DNA from: JAERML01 sp035687895
GTDB taxonomy: Bacteria; Bacteroidota; Ignavibacteria; UBA10030; UBA6906
NCBI GenBank assembly: GCA_035687895.1
Contig: DASRUE010000184.1
Coordinates: 1 to 8,303 of the forward strand
Direction: 5' to 3'
Length of the DNA stretch: 8,303 nt
How positions within the stretch are numbered: position 1 is the stretch's first letter; each line of letters starts with the position of its first letter. Shown one piece after another: positions 1 through 7,087 of this stretch. The position numbers were made by a program, and so were the translations under genes. The notes below the pieces were generated by a model. It made no database searches. It was not told the origin of the DNA and saw nothing but the letters and a program-made list of their open reading frames with translations.

Positions 1-426
1 TCCTGCCTGTACAGGGAGGGAGAACACCTCGGATGCCTTCTCCGCGCTCTCTTCCTTCTTGCGCAACACGCGTTCGGTGTAGATTCTCTTCCAGAGGGGA
101 TGACCCAGCTCAGCTTCAAGCGCCATGCTCGAAGCCTGCCGGAACGCCGAGAGAAATGCCTTCATGTCGGAAAACTCCGTCTTCCCCCGGACGATGAGAA
201 CGAGCCGGTCAGGAAGAAAGCAATATGCGTACGTATCAAACCTGTGCTTCCAGCAAACCTCCTGGAGAATGCCGAGGGATTTCAGAACGGGTGCCCCTTC
301 AGTGAAAACCTTCCTCGACTTGAATGTGTAGAGCGTAATGAGATACCGGTGCATTCCCTTGTAATTGAACCGGTGGCTTACGGCATTCTTCCCTGCCGCC
401 AGGTTCATTTCCGTCATTACCGCCAT
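1..426 (-). CDS. RAYT-like (IS200/Y1 transposase fold) protein, apparently catalytically dead; C-terminus cut by window edge
   Basis: An open frame of 142 codons runs from an ATG at 426 off the left edge with no stop. The start has AGGA six bases upstream. The fold resembles REP-associated tyrosine transposases (RAYTs): an N-terminal strand MHRYLITLYTFKSRKVF (residues 25-41), the core strand TYAYCFLPDRLVLIV (65-79), then LWKRIYTERVLRKKEE (111-126) and EVFSLPVQAG (133-142). The last two match the family pattern LWq..f.DhvlRd.edl and YIh.NPV.aG. The residues that do the chemistry are missing. The HUH position (normally MPxHxH) reads LPDRLV, so both histidines are replaced (R74, V76). The helix tyrosine in the YIhxNPV block aligns with E133. 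A normal RAYT nicks single-stranded REP hairpins; this one should not. It may be a domesticated nucleic-acid-binding protein or a decaying gene. The frame is intact and codon use looks like that of a working gene. Family assignment is by eye. Confidence 0.72.
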   Translation of the reverse strand, partial: MAVMTEMNLAAGKNAVSHRFNYKGMHRYLITLYTFKSRKVFTEGAPVLKSLGILQEVCWKHRFDTYAYCFLPDRLVLIVRGKTEFSDMKAFLSAFRQASSMALEAELGHPLWKRIYTERVLRKKEESAEKASEVFSLPVQAG

Positions 427-574
427 GCCGGTTCCTGTTCTCTGTGAAGATCGCTGTTTCCCGCCTGAAAGATACAAAGCCCCTCCATCAATGTACAGCA
501 ATGCCGTGCGACCAGGGCGTCCCTTTTCCCGTACAGGTGAGAAGTAGAAGAGAGGAAATGATTGATGAACGACA

Positions 575-596
575 GAACCCCGCGCAAGCAGGGTTT
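575..596 (-). terminator. Possible weak terminator hairpin after the MarC gene
   Basis: Read on the minus strand, AACCCTGC and GCGGGGTT can form an 8-bp stem (one U-G wobble) around a TTGC tetraloop, 17 bases past the stop codon of the MarC gene. The tail after the stem (TCTGTCGTT) is only loosely T-rich, so factor-independent termination is doubtful. The rest of the 427-612 spacer between MarC and the RAYT-like gene shows no gene or clear site. Confidence 0.33.
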
Positions 597-612
597 GTTG
601 TTGGACTCAGAG

Positions 613-1188
613 CTAACCAACCATCGAAGAAATCCCGCTGCGGATCATCATCACAGCAATACCGGCGAGCAGCAGCGCTGCAACTTTTGCAACTGCGCGG
701 GAACCGGCCTGTCCGAGCACACTTGTGATCTGTTTTGATTGGGCAAACACAAACCAGACTATGAGCATATTGACCAGCAACGACGCGATCGTCCAGAGGT
801 AGCCGTGGGAGTCGACGAGAAGAATGATTGTTGTGAGCGCGGCAGGCCCCATGATCAACGGGATGCCAATCGGAACGACACCAACAGAAGACTCCGCACT
901 CCGTTTCCCTTCCTTGGAAAAAAGGAGATCGTTGACTGCAAGGACAAGGAGAACAATACCTCCTCCCACGCGAAAATCGTTCTCTGTGATACCGAGGAAG
1001 GAGAAGATCAGCTTGCCCACGGCGAGGAAGATAACCGAGATGACAAACGCCGTCATCGTCGCGTCCATCACCAGGCGCTGGCGCCGCCGCTCGTCCAGCC
1101 CTTCGGTCAGCGCCACAAAGAGTGGCAATACGCCGAACACGTCAATGGCCACGAAAAGTGGTATGAACGCGAGAAGGAATGTTTCCAT
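613..1188 (-). CDS. MarC family (UPF0056) integral membrane protein
   Basis: A 191-residue protein that looks complete for this family of roughly 200-residue inner-membrane proteins. Six hydrophobic segments are visible at about residues 3-27, 43-67, 72-90, 104-127, 130-151 and 165-186. The family signature sits at the start of helix 4, VGVVPIGIPLIMGPAALTT, with a matching FVAIDVFGVLPLF in helix 1. The ATG at 1188 has a strong ribosome site, AGAGGGG, five bases upstream. The name MarC recalls an early link to multiple antibiotic resistance in E. coli that was later withdrawn. The molecular function of the family is not settled, though a transporter-like role is often assumed. It may be co-transcribed with the small gene upstream (76-bp gap). 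No truncation or frameshift is seen. Confidence 0.93.
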   Translation of the reverse strand: METFLLAFIPLFVAIDVFGVLPLFVALTEGLDERRRQRLVMDATMTAFVISVIFLAVGKLIFSFLGITENDFRVGGGIVLLVLAVNDLLFSKEGKRSAESSVGVVPIGIPLIMGPAALTTIILLVDSHGYLWTIASLLVNMLIVWFVFAQSKQITSVLGQAGSRAVAKVAALLLAGIAVMMIRSGISSMVG

Positions 1189-1264
1189 GGAGCCCCTCTG
1201 GTTTTTGCTAGCGGAGAGTACTGGAGTGTGTGAACAACAGGTGTCGGGTGGGCTTCGGACCGAT

Positions 1265-1528
1265 CTACTCCGTTACGCCAAGCTGCATAAGATTCTCACG
1301 GACCTTCCGGACTGTTTCTTCTTCACTGATGAGGAGCCGGGAGCCGGATGTCTTAACGGCAAACTCCAGCGGGTCGCGGCGGTATTTCAGCCAACGCCAG
1401 ATATTGTATCCGAGACGATCCTGATCGTGCGGCTCGACCGTCGGGATGTTCTTGACACTGGCATAGGCGATATGCTCCAGACTTTCGCCCGGAGCGGGTT
1501 TCACTGTTGAAGGCGCTTTCGTGGTCAT
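1265..1528 (-). CDS. Unrecognised small protein, 87 residues
   Basis: I do not recognise this gene. It encodes a soluble, charged protein with no membrane segment, signal peptide or cysteine. The N-terminal 15 residues are Pro/Thr/Lys-rich and probably disordered. The core has an aromatic, basic stretch GYNIWRWLKYRRDPLEF (about residues 40-56), and the C-terminus looks like an amphipathic helix, SEEETVRKVRENLMQLG. Codon use is like the neighbouring genes (many C or G third positions), and the composition is protein-like, unlike the overlapping frames. The start at 1528 has only a weak ribosome site (AGAG, six bases upstream). A promoter-like element lies about 35 bases upstream and MarC follows 76 bp downstream. 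It could be a lineage-specific regulator or adaptor, but nothing in the sequence names a function. Confidence 0.55.
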   Translation of the reverse strand: MTTKAPSTVKPAPGESLEHIAYASVKNIPTVEPHDQDRLGYNIWRWLKYRRDPLEFAVKTSGSRLLISEEETVRKVRENLMQLGVTE

Positions 1529-1563
1529 TGGAGTCTCTGTTCACATGAAGGATAACGACGGAT

Positions 1564-1593
1564 CAATATACTCATTCACCCCGAAAAACAAAA
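1564..1593 (-). promoter_or_regulatory. Candidate promoter for the 87-residue gene
   Basis: On the minus strand, TTTTG (1593-1589) is followed after 18 bases by TATATTG (1570-1564). This loosely fits both the Bacteroidota TTTG/TAnnTTTG pattern and a sigma-70 -10 box (TATATT). Transcription would start near 1557, giving a leader of about 30 bases. Pattern match only. Confidence 0.28.
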
Positions 1594-1630
1594 CAGAAGG
1601 ATGCACACTGCCTCCCTGATCGCTCTGGCG

Positions 1631-1834
1631 TCAGCGATTGTTGGATCTATTTAACGATACCACTTTCTTCATGTCGCGGAACTCACTCGCTGTCATCTGG
1701 TAGAGATAAACGCCGCTGGGTACCTCTTGCCATCGCTCGCAGTCCCATCCCATATGATGATTGCCAGCGCCTTACACCTGAGCGACAAGGGTCCGGATTT
1801 CCTCGCCGTTCAGGTTAAACACCTTCACTGTGAT
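1631..1834 (-). pseudogene. Orphan remnant of a T9SS type A C-terminal sorting domain
   Basis: On the minus strand one frame reads ITVKVFNLNGEEIRTLVAQV, then a TAA stop at 1774-1772, then GAGNHHMGWDCERWQEVPSG, VYLYQMTASEFRDMKKVVSL and NRSNNR, ending in TGA at 1633-1631. This is the typical carboxy-terminal sorting domain of proteins exported by the type IX secretion system: V.lkVydv.GrEv.tLv......G.h...WdG.....SGvYfYrl.......KKm.l. About 65 residues are recognisable. No catalytic or cargo domain precedes it: only about 70 bases separate it from the stop of the patatin gene, and the usual PNPFNP-like entry motif is absent. With the internal stop and the missing cargo domain it is best read as a fossil left by deletion or recombination. 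The flanks, 1529-1563 and 1835-1905, show nothing else convincing. Confidence 0.72.
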
Positions 1835-1905
1835 GCATGTAGTCAAACAAGAAGGTGCGGGTTCATCCGCTGAGCCGGGGAGAGCGCCCGGGCGTGCAGC
1901 AATTC

Positions 1906-4683
1906 TCACCAGATCTGAAGCTGGTACCCGAGCATGAAATAGAAAAGGAAAGGCCCCTGCTGGATCGGGTTATTGGGCAGGTCACGTCCGAAATAAAAGC
2001 TCTTGCCAATCCCGAAAGACGCAGGCCCGATGGGGGTGTCCAGTGCAAGCTCGGCCCCGATTCCGTGGCGCAATGTGGCGAATTTGATCTCCTCCGGAAT
2101 GACTGAAATATTCCCCAGGTCGTACCGGATTCGGAGGTAGGATTCAAAGAGAATCCGAAAGGGAAGTGCATAACGGTACTCAAAATTGATGAGCAAGAGT
2201 TGGCGTCCGCGTCGGTCGTCCTCCCGGGTGCCGAACATCAGCTCGCTCCCTCCCAGCCTGAACTGCTCACCCAGTGGCATCGTCCGGTCGGCGAAACCAA
2301 TGGTGAATTTCGGATGAATCGTGTGTCGCGTCCCCCAGGTGCTATAACTTTCATACATGAACCGAAGCGCGTTATAACCCACCTCGCTGCCGAGCCCTTT
2401 GAACGCGAACTCGTATGAGATGTTCATTCCGATTCCGGAGGTGGCAAAGGGGTAGTTGTCCTTGCTGTCGATGACCGTTCCCATCCTGACCATGGAGAGC
2501 CGGTACCGCTCGTTAAGTGAGTCGGCATTCTCCAGGTTCTTGATTTTGACGTTCTGCAACGAGAGGTCGATGGAGGCATTCCCGAACCGTTCAAGCTGGC
2601 TGCCAAAGCTGAGCCGGGCTCCATACCTGACATCGCGGTACTCTCCCACCTGGTCGCGGTCCCACCGGTTCTCCGCGGTCATCGGTGCGTCGGCATAAAC
2701 ATAGCTGTCGAGGAGTCGGTAGAACGCGCTGACGTTGAATGTGAGATAGGTGTTGAACAACCGGTGCGCTTTGAATTCGAGTGTGAATTCTCTATTCCGG
2801 TTGCCACCGGCAAAGTTCAGCCCGAGTTCAGTACCGAGGCCTCGGAAGTTCTCGTCCCGAACGTCAATCGACCCTTGCAGGTTCCGCTCGTTGTCCACAC
2901 GCAGCCCGAAGCGGACGAGCTGCGATGGGCGCTCACGCAACCGGATGGTCAGAATCGGTTCCCCCCCTTCATACGCAACCTCCAGGTAGACATACTCAAA
3001 GAGCGTTGTCCCGTTAATGCGGTTGATTCCTTCCGTGGCTTTGTCGATTTCAAACACATCACCTTCCTTCAAAGGAAACTCCCGGAGTACAAACGAGTCC
3101 TGCGTCCGCACCCCGCCCTCGACGCCAATCCGGTCGATCACACCTTCATTGATGAGAATATTGGCGGTGCCTGTTGATTCATCGAAGCTTGCGGAGTCGA
3201 TCCGCGCCAGTGAATACCCGCGCGCACGATACAGGCGAAGGATGTTTTCCATTGCCGTTTCTGCCGTCCGATGGTTGGCGGGAGCCCCGATGAGATGAAC
3301 AACCTCACCAAAGATTGCCTCTTTATTCAGCAGCCTGTTCCCTCTGAACATGACTGAGGTGACGCTGGGGTTTGTCCGGACGGTGTACACCACACGCGCC
3401 TGAGGAGAACCGGCCGAGTCGGCATGGCTACCGGGGGCATGCAGCAAGGGAATCACCTCCGCGTAGACATCGTCGAAGTCTCCCTGTTCATGGATTGCCA
3501 GAACATGTTCGCGAATCTGCCTGATAGTAAGCGAGCCTGCGGCAGCATCCCGACGAACAGCCTGCCAAAGCGAGTCGTGTGCATTCCCTCCGACCAGATC
3601 GACCACGGGTCGAATGACAACTTCATCGTCTCCCCTCCTGGCCTCGCTACGAATCTCTCCTATCAGCCGGCGGATCTCCGGAATCTTCTCCTCAGCAGCC
3701 TGCTCACCCATGGCGATGAGGGTATCAAGTCCTCTGAAGTCTGACGACAGATGGTTGCCAACTTCCGGAGTAATCACCACATCCGCCTGCTTCAACTGCA
3801 TCTGGTTGGAAAGCTGCATCATAATGCCCATGATCTGGTCCGCCGTCTGCCAGGGGGCCTTCATCTCATTTGCTGTTCTCAGCCCGCTTGTTGAGTTCAC
3901 GGCGATCACGATGTCGCAGCCAGCGTCTTTGGCAAGATCAACAGGGATGTTGCTTACCAGTCCCCCGTCCACAAGCTGCATCGAATCCCTCTCGATGGGG
4001 TTGAACAACAGGGGCACCGTTGCACTTGCGCGCAATGCTTCTGCAAGCGATCCTCCGCTGAGTATGATCCTCTTTCCGGAAATCAAATCAGTGGAAACAG
4101 CGCGGAACCGAATCTTCAAATCGTCGAAAGAAGGGTCGGGATGATAGAGCGACTGCAAGGTTTGCTTACTGAGGAAGTTCGTGAGCCGCTGGCCGGTGGA
4201 AACAGCGGAGGGGATCACAGGATCAAACCCTTCAAAGCGGACGACGAGGAAGCTCCTGTCGTCGGCCAGCTTCTGATCAACGAACAACTCCGTCCGTTTC
4301 GTTTCGTTGCTTAGTGAGAGCACCTCATCCCAATTCGTGGTCAACGCAAGCGTTTCGATTTCAGCCGTGGTATACCCGGATGCATAAAGCCCCCCGATGA
4401 TGGCGCCAAGACTTGTGGCCGAGATGAAATCGATGGGGATATTGTTACGCTCGAATGCCTTCAGCACGCCGATTTGGGCTGCACCGCGCGCACCGCCACC
4501 ACTCAAGACCAGTGCAACCTTCGGACGGACGGGAGAACGCTGGGGAAAGAAGCTCGTCCTGCGCGCAGTGGCTTGCTTGAGGTCAGGCCTTATGATGATC
4601 GGGTGCTGAGAGAAGAGGAGAACGGGAAGAAGCAACAGCAAGAGCAGAGGAGGACCGTAACGCCTATAAAGACTCCAGGACAA
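1906..4683 (-). CDS. Patatin-like phospholipase fused to POTRA repeats and an Omp85-type outer-membrane barrel (type Vd-like)
   Basis: With the TTG start at 4683 the protein has 925 residues. Residues 1-25 form a signal peptide: YRR, a run of seven leucines, then a cleavage-like region near FSQ. The patatin domain (about 56-275) has the oxyanion loop GGGARG (62-67), nucleophile Ser91 in ATSLG, and Asp239 in DGG, so a Ser-Asp dyad is present. Residues about 355-590 look like two to three POTRA modules, for example VTSVMFRGNRLLNKEAIF and RIGVEGGVRTQDSFVLREFP. From about 590 a BamA/TamA-like barrel ends in FYFMLGYQLQIW with a terminal aromatic residue. An RLGGSE...GTRED segment probably corresponds to the barrel's L6 loop. 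The architecture resembles PlpD/FplA (type Vd), which have a single POTRA, so this one is enlarged. Probable role: a lipid hydrolase held at or exported through the outer membrane. The frame stays open up to an ATG at 4839, but that would put 52 non-conserved residues before the signal peptide. The TTG has GGTGGG five bases upstream. Confidence 0.88.
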   Translation of the reverse strand: MSWSLYRRYGPPLLLLLLLPVLLFSQHPIIIRPDLKQATARRTSFFPQRSPVRPKVALVLSGGGARGAAQIGVLKAFERNNIPIDFISATSLGAIIGGLYASGYTTAEIETLALTTNWDEVLSLSNETKRTELFVDQKLADDRSFLVVRFEGFDPVIPSAVSTGQRLTNFLSKQTLQSLYHPDPSFDDLKIRFRAVSTDLISGKRIILSGGSLAEALRASATVPLLFNPIERDSMQLVDGGLVSNIPVDLAKDAGCDIVIAVNSTSGLRTANEMKAPWQTADQIMGIMMQLSNQMQLKQADVVITPEVGNHLSSDFRGLDTLIAMGEQAAEEKIPEIRRLIGEIRSEARRGDDEVVIRPVVDLVGGNAHDSLWQAVRRDAAAGSLTIRQIREHVLAIHEQGDFDDVYAEVIPLLHAPGSHADSAGSPQARVVYTVRTNPSVTSVMFRGNRLLNKEAIFGEVVHLIGAPANHRTAETAMENILRLYRARGYSLARIDSASFDESTGTANILINEGVIDRIGVEGGVRTQDSFVLREFPLKEGDVFEIDKATEGINRINGTTLFEYVYLEVAYEGGEPILTIRLRERPSQLVRFGLRVDNERNLQGSIDVRDENFRGLGTELGLNFAGGNRNREFTLEFKAHRLFNTYLTFNVSAFYRLLDSYVYADAPMTAENRWDRDQVGEYRDVRYGARLSFGSQLERFGNASIDLSLQNVKIKNLENADSLNERYRLSMVRMGTVIDSKDNYPFATSGIGMNISYEFAFKGLGSEVGYNALRFMYESYSTWGTRHTIHPKFTIGFADRTMPLGEQFRLGGSELMFGTREDDRRGRQLLLINFEYRYALPFRILFESYLRIRYDLGNISVIPEEIKFATLRHGIGAELALDTPIGPASFGIGKSFYFGRDLPNNPIQQGPFLFYFMLGYQLQIW

Positions 4684-4716
4684 GTGTACCCACCGTGGGA
4701 TTGGTTCTTCGTTGAA

Positions 4717-4747
4717 AAAAAGTATGGGTTTTAACGCGCAAAAGCAA
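4717..4747 (-). promoter_or_regulatory. Candidate Bacteroidota-type promoter for the patatin-barrel gene
   Basis: On the minus strand, TTG (4747-4745) is followed by 20 bases and then TACTTTTT (4724-4717). This matches the TTTG/TAnnTTTG layout used by the primary sigma factor of Bacteroidota. The start would fall near 4710, about 27 bases before the TTG start codon, and downstream of the alternative ATG at 4839, which supports the shorter protein. Confidence 0.38.
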
Positions 4748-4777
4748 GAATGATGAAGAATCCGTCTCGCGGCCGGG

Positions 4778-4808
4778 TTGCATCCACTCACTTTTTCCAG
4801 TACCTTTT
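4778..4808 (+). promoter_or_regulatory. Candidate Bacteroidota-type promoter for the batA-like/hflX operon
   Basis: TTG (4778-4780) is followed by 20 bases and TACCTTTT (4801-4808), the same layout and spacing as the opposing candidate on the minus strand. It would give a leader of about 65 bases before the ATG at 4880. The two elements sit back to back in the 196-bp spacer between divergent genes. Pattern match only. Confidence 0.33.
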
Positions 4809-4879
4809 CCGTGGACACCAGACGATGCCGGCGTCCCATCTCCGCCGATCGTCACCATTCAGTACTTGCATCAGGGTTC

Positions 4880-7087
4880 ATGACGTTTCTCAATCCTCTC
4901 TTGTTGATTGGTCTGGTAGCGGCGGCGATCCCCATCATCATTCACCTCCTCAACCTTCGAAAACTCAAAACGGTCGAATTCAGCTCCCTGCGGTTCTTGA
5001 AGGAGTTGCAGAAGACAAAGATGCGGCGTGTAAAGATCCGGCAACTCCTGTTGCTCATTCTCCGGACTCTTCTTGTGATCGCCGTTGTCCTGGCGTTCTC
5101 GCGGCCAGCCATGAAGGGATCACTGGCAGGCATCCCCGCGGGGGGAACCACGAAAGCGCGCGCGACGATCGTCATCGTGCTGGATGATTCGCCAAGCATG
5201 GGGGTGCGAAACGAGCGTGGAATTCTTTTCTCCCAGGCGAAAGAAGGAGTCGGTCGCCTGCTCGACCTGGCTGAAGATGGCGATGAAGTCTATCTCATCC
5301 GGCTCTCAGAAGTTGGCCACAAGGAAATTTTCGTTCCCGCCTCATCAACTCGTGCGGTGCGGGATGCTGTGGAAAAGATGTCGCCATCCCTGATGACGAC
5401 ACCGTTCAGAAGTGCGCTGGGAGTCGCGGCAAAGGTTCTTGGAGAATCAAAGAATTTCAACCAGGAGGTGTATCTCGTCACCGACCTTCAGGCAACGCAG
5501 TTCATGGCACAAGATTCGGTTGACCTGTTTCACGAGCGTGTGCGGTTCTTCCTGATCGACATCGGGACCCGTCAGCCCGAGAACATTGGAATCAATCAAA
5601 TCGTTGTGCACACACAGATCCTCACTCGGAACAAACCCGTGAGCATGCAGGCACATGTGCGCAACTTTGGTACAGTGCCTGTGCGCAATGGTGTCGCGAG
5701 CGTTTACCTTGATGGCGCGCGGGTCGTCCAGCAATCTGTGGATGTTGGAGCGGGAGGTTCGGCCTCAGCAACGTTCTCGATCATCCCCCGGCGACGTGGG
5801 ATCATCCAGGGGTACGTCCAGCTTGAGGATGATGCATTCGAGCCGGACAATACCCGGTACTTTGTACTCAACGTACCGGATAACATCAACGTTCTCATGG
5901 CTGGAGCGGCCCAACAGGATACGCGACTCCCGGCGCTTGCGTTGACACTTCTCGGAGACTCGAGCATTGCCGGGCTATTCAATGTCCGACAGATTGATGT
6001 CTCGCAATTGTCCGCCACCGATCTCAGCAGGTTCAATGTCCTCGCATTCTGCAATGTTCCGCAGTTCGCGACTTCAGTTGCGGACCGGATCGCACAGTTC
6101 GTGCACGCAGGCGGCGGGCTTCTTTTGTTTCCGGGCAAAGACTCCGACATTGGCAATTACAACGAGGTGTTGTTTCCGCGGCTCGGAATCCTGCCCGCCC
6201 GCCCTCCGGCAGGAATCGCGTTGCCGACAGAGAATGAGACAACCGGGTTTCTCTCATTCGACAGGGTTGATTTTGCACACCCGTTGTTTGCAGGACTGTT
6301 TGAGCAATCCTCCACCGCTCGGAATGCAGCCACCCCAGCTGCGATCGAATCGCCTCACATCTTCGACGCGATCGTCCCACAAGCGGGGCGGGATGGGCAG
6401 ACAATCATCAGTCTTTCGAATGGCGCAGGGTTCCTGACCGAATACCGGACCGGTATGGGACGCGTTCTTCTTTTTTCAGTTGATGCAGGGCTCGCCTGGT
6501 CTGACTTCCCCCGCAAAGGATTGTTTGCCCCGCTTCTTCATCGGTCGGTGGTCTATCTCGGTACGCGCGACCAGAACATCACTCCTGTGGTGGTCGGAGA
6601 AAAACTCACGGTTGCTGCCCGGCTGAAAGCAGCCGGGCAACGTGACACATATGTGTTCACCTCACCGTCGGGCATCGATGAGCGGATCGTGCCGGCGGTA
6701 CGGGCAACATCGGGGATGGCAACATTTGAATCGTCCAACATCACTGAGTCAGGAATCTACCAACTGCAGTACTACCCATCAGGTCAGAAGGGTGAAGTGG
6801 TCGCCGCAGTTGCAGTGAACACGGACCCGGCGGAATCCGATCTTCGGCGCGCAACAGACGAACAGCTTGATGCTTTCTGGGGAACGATCGGAGTAACCCC
6901 GTCGCAAGCACAACGCCTCGCTGTCACGGAGAAGATCGATACCGTGGTGCTGCAATCGCGGTTCGGCGTGGAACTGTGGAAGTATCTGATAGGGTTTGCG
7001 ATAGGTCTTGCGCTCGCGGAGATGGCAATCGGTCGTGAGCAGAAATCATCAACACCATCGAGGGAGAGTTCTCGTGCAGTTGAATGA
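4880..7087 (+). CDS. BatA/VWA-domain membrane protein with glutamine-amidotransferase-like domain
   Basis: 735 residues from the ATG at 4880, chosen because MTFLNPLLLIGLVAAAIPII is the hallmark beginning of the aerotolerance-regulator (BatA) N-terminal domain; AGGG lies three bases upstream. Order: membrane helix 1 (6-26); the linker with VEFSSLRFLKEL; helix 2 (55-74); a VWA domain (about 94-230) with an intact metal site, D102-x-S104-x-S106, T174 and D202; a CARDB/Ig-like beta region (about 245-335); a class I glutamine-amidotransferase-like fold (about 325-560) with FVHAGGGLLLFPG and GMGRVLLFSVDAGLAWSDF but no obvious catalytic triad; and a final helix (699-718) with a short hydrophilic tail. 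Proteins of this build are common in Bacteroidota and relatives, usually near MoxR, DUF58 or DUF4159 genes, none of which is in view. Role is inferred as an envelope stress or protein-complex scaffold. Its last 14 bases overlap hflX. Confidence 0.88.
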   Translation: MTFLNPLLLIGLVAAAIPIIIHLLNLRKLKTVEFSSLRFLKELQKTKMRRVKIRQLLLLILRTLLVIAVVLAFSRPAMKGSLAGIPAGGTTKARATIVIVLDDSPSMGVRNERGILFSQAKEGVGRLLDLAEDGDEVYLIRLSEVGHKEIFVPASSTRAVRDAVEKMSPSLMTTPFRSALGVAAKVLGESKNFNQEVYLVTDLQATQFMAQDSVDLFHERVRFFLIDIGTRQPENIGINQIVVHTQILTRNKPVSMQAHVRNFGTVPVRNGVASVYLDGARVVQQSVDVGAGGSASATFSIIPRRRGIIQGYVQLEDDAFEPDNTRYFVLNVPDNINVLMAGAAQQDTRLPALALTLLGDSSIAGLFNVRQIDVSQLSATDLSRFNVLAFCNVPQFATSVADRIAQFVHAGGGLLLFPGKDSDIGNYNEVLFPRLGILPARPPAGIALPTENETTGFLSFDRVDFAHPLFAGLFEQSSTARNAATPAAIESPHIFDAIVPQAGRDGQTIISLSNGAGFLTEYRTGMGRVLLFSVDAGLAWSDFPRKGLFAPLLHRSVVYLGTRDQNITPVVVGEKLTVAARLKAAGQRDTYVFTSPSGIDERIVPAVRATSGMATFESSNITESGIYQLQYYPSGQKGEVVAAVAVNTDPAESDLRRATDEQLDAFWGTIGVTPSQAQRLAVTEKIDTVVLQSRFGVELWKYLIGFAIGLALAEMAIGREQKSSTPSRESSRAVE

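Noticed and set aside
6..15. Palindrome CCTGTACAGG, with CCCGTACAGG again near 528-537, flanking the visible RAYT-like gene
   Set aside because: Ten bases, one copy inside a coding frame and the other imperfect; likely chance, not a REP pair or target site.
417..620. 67-codon minus-strand frame between MarC and the RAYT-like gene
   Set aside because: It starts at a TTG inside the end of MarC, has no ribosome site or recognisable motif, and covers the candidate terminator hairpin.
824..1510. 228-codon plus-strand frame, and the shorter one at 739-1233
   Set aside because: Both are antisense to the MarC gene (the longer one also to the 87-residue gene) and have Arg/Thr/Ser- or His/Asp-rich compositions typical of shadows.
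1619..1638. Inverted repeat ATCGCT / AGCGAT with an 8-base loop at the end of the T9SS remnant
   Set aside because: Short stem and no T tract on either side; not enough for a terminator.
1835..1905. GC-rich palindrome CGCCCGGGCG and small hairpin after the patatin stop
   Set aside because: Stems are too short or lack a loop, and the T-rich tail is weak; no terminator can be claimed.
1863..2183. 106-codon minus-strand frame over the 3' end of the patatin-barrel gene
   Set aside because: Same strand but a different frame from the clear barrel sequence, which runs to its aromatic C-terminus at 1906; Ser/Pro/Arg-rich shadow.
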